From assembly GCF_000472905.1 (NCBI RefSeq), contig NZ_AXAR01000019.1, forward strand, positions 187-50,593: a stretch of 50,407 bases of DNA, given 5' to 3'. Below, one piece after another: positions 50,173-50,407 of the stretch. Positions within the stretch are counted from its first letter, which is position 1. Each line of letters begins with the position of its first letter. Under the pieces are notes generated by a model that saw nothing but the letters and a program-made list of their open reading frames with translations, was not told the DNA's origin and ran no database searches. Made by a program: the position numbers and the translations under genes. Origin of the DNA: Alicyclobacillus pomorum DSM 14955 (GTDB taxonomy: Bacteria; Bacillota; Bacilli; Alicyclobacillales; Alicyclobacillaceae).

Positions 50173-50407
50173 ATGGCTCTTTATCAGATTAACCTAGATG
50201 ACGCGCTTTTGCACGGGCTCTTTCAACAAGACGGGGGTGTAGCCCGACTTCTTGAACAGGTTTTGAACCAGATCTTGCAAGCTCAAGTCGCGGAGCAGAT
50301 TCAAGCCGCTCCATACGAGAGAACCGAAGAACGCCAGGGCTATCGCAATGGTACCTACCCGCATACCCTGACCACTCGCGTGGGTCGCTTGACACTACGG
50401 GTTCCTC
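50173..50407 (+). mobile_element. IS256-family transposase, N-terminal part
   Basis: ATG 50173 after GGAGGAGAACGAAC opens a frame that runs off the window. It reads MALYQINLDDALLHGLF, then VAEQIQAAPYERTEERQGYR, NGTYPHTLTTRVGRLTLRVP: the N-terminal domain of IS256 transposases (E-R-T-x-x-R-x-x-Y-R-N-G). The DDE core lies beyond the edge. The left end of the element is probably near 50069 (GTGTAAAAAAGGCTCGG), but the inverted repeat cannot be verified without the other end. Confidence 0.9.

Overview
The window looks like a chromosomal segment of a spore-forming, Gram-positive member of the Bacillota, probably close to the Alicyclobacillaceae. This is inferred from: strong AGGAGG ribosome binding sites and frequent GTG/TTG starts; rho-independent terminators; a YwmB-type protein; a LysM-GH18 cortex-lytic-type enzyme; an LCP (LytR-CpsA-Psr) protein; and a CapA/CapB/CapC phosphoregulatory set for exopolysaccharide (EPS). 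No rRNA or tRNA gene was seen.

Left third (1-12.9 kb): after a truncated IS110 transposase come a BcrAB-like ABC exporter, a divergently read metal-sensing pair (ArsR/SmtB repressor plus CDF cation exporter), and a dense fluoride-defence locus. In that locus a fluoride riboswitch drives two FluC/CrcB genes and a YtaF/MntP-like membrane protein. A second fluoride riboswitch on the other strand drives a third CrcB, whose 3' end overlaps the YtaF-like gene. A NYN nuclease follows. Next is a three-gene cell-surface operon (phosphodiester glycosidase, anchored beta-propeller, polysaccharide deacetylase), then small genes including a His-rich membrane protein and a 44-residue YjcZ-like peptide, a PIN toxin remnant, a Uma2 nuclease, and an FMN riboswitch in front of an EamA transporter (probable riboflavin importer).

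Middle (13-25 kb): cell-wall enzymes with repetitive linkers (LysM-GH18 hydrolase, L,D-transpeptidase), a divergent LysE exporter/XRE-cupin pair, an NmrA-like reductase, a type I ABC exporter, a YwmB-like protein, and a MarR-regulated 14-helix MFS pump. A family of three similar GC-rich hairpins sits at gene ends across the first 23 kb.

Right half (25.4-49.6 kb): an exopolysaccharide locus. It holds a PHP tyrosine phosphatase (CapC), a secreted Big2/peptidoglycan-binding protein, an LCP ligase, the BY-kinase CapB and its Wzz-like partner on the minus strand, and on the plus strand a polyprenyl-phosphate sugar transferase, GalU, Ugd, six intact GT4 enzymes, one GT2 enzyme, a Wzx flippase and a Wzy polymerase. 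Together these supply UDP-glucose and UDP-glucuronate, build a repeat unit on undecaprenyl phosphate, flip it, polymerise it and attach or export it under tyrosine-phosphorylation control. From about 39.8 kb the locus is littered with decayed glycosyltransferase pieces, an IS21-like end, a duplicated gene tail and, at the right edge, an IS256-family element. This suggests repeated gain and loss of glycan genes.

The strongest candidate for something undescribed is the YtaF-like gene inside the double-riboswitch fluoride locus. Next are the surface-glycan operon at 6.8-9.6 kb and the repeat-rich wall enzymes.
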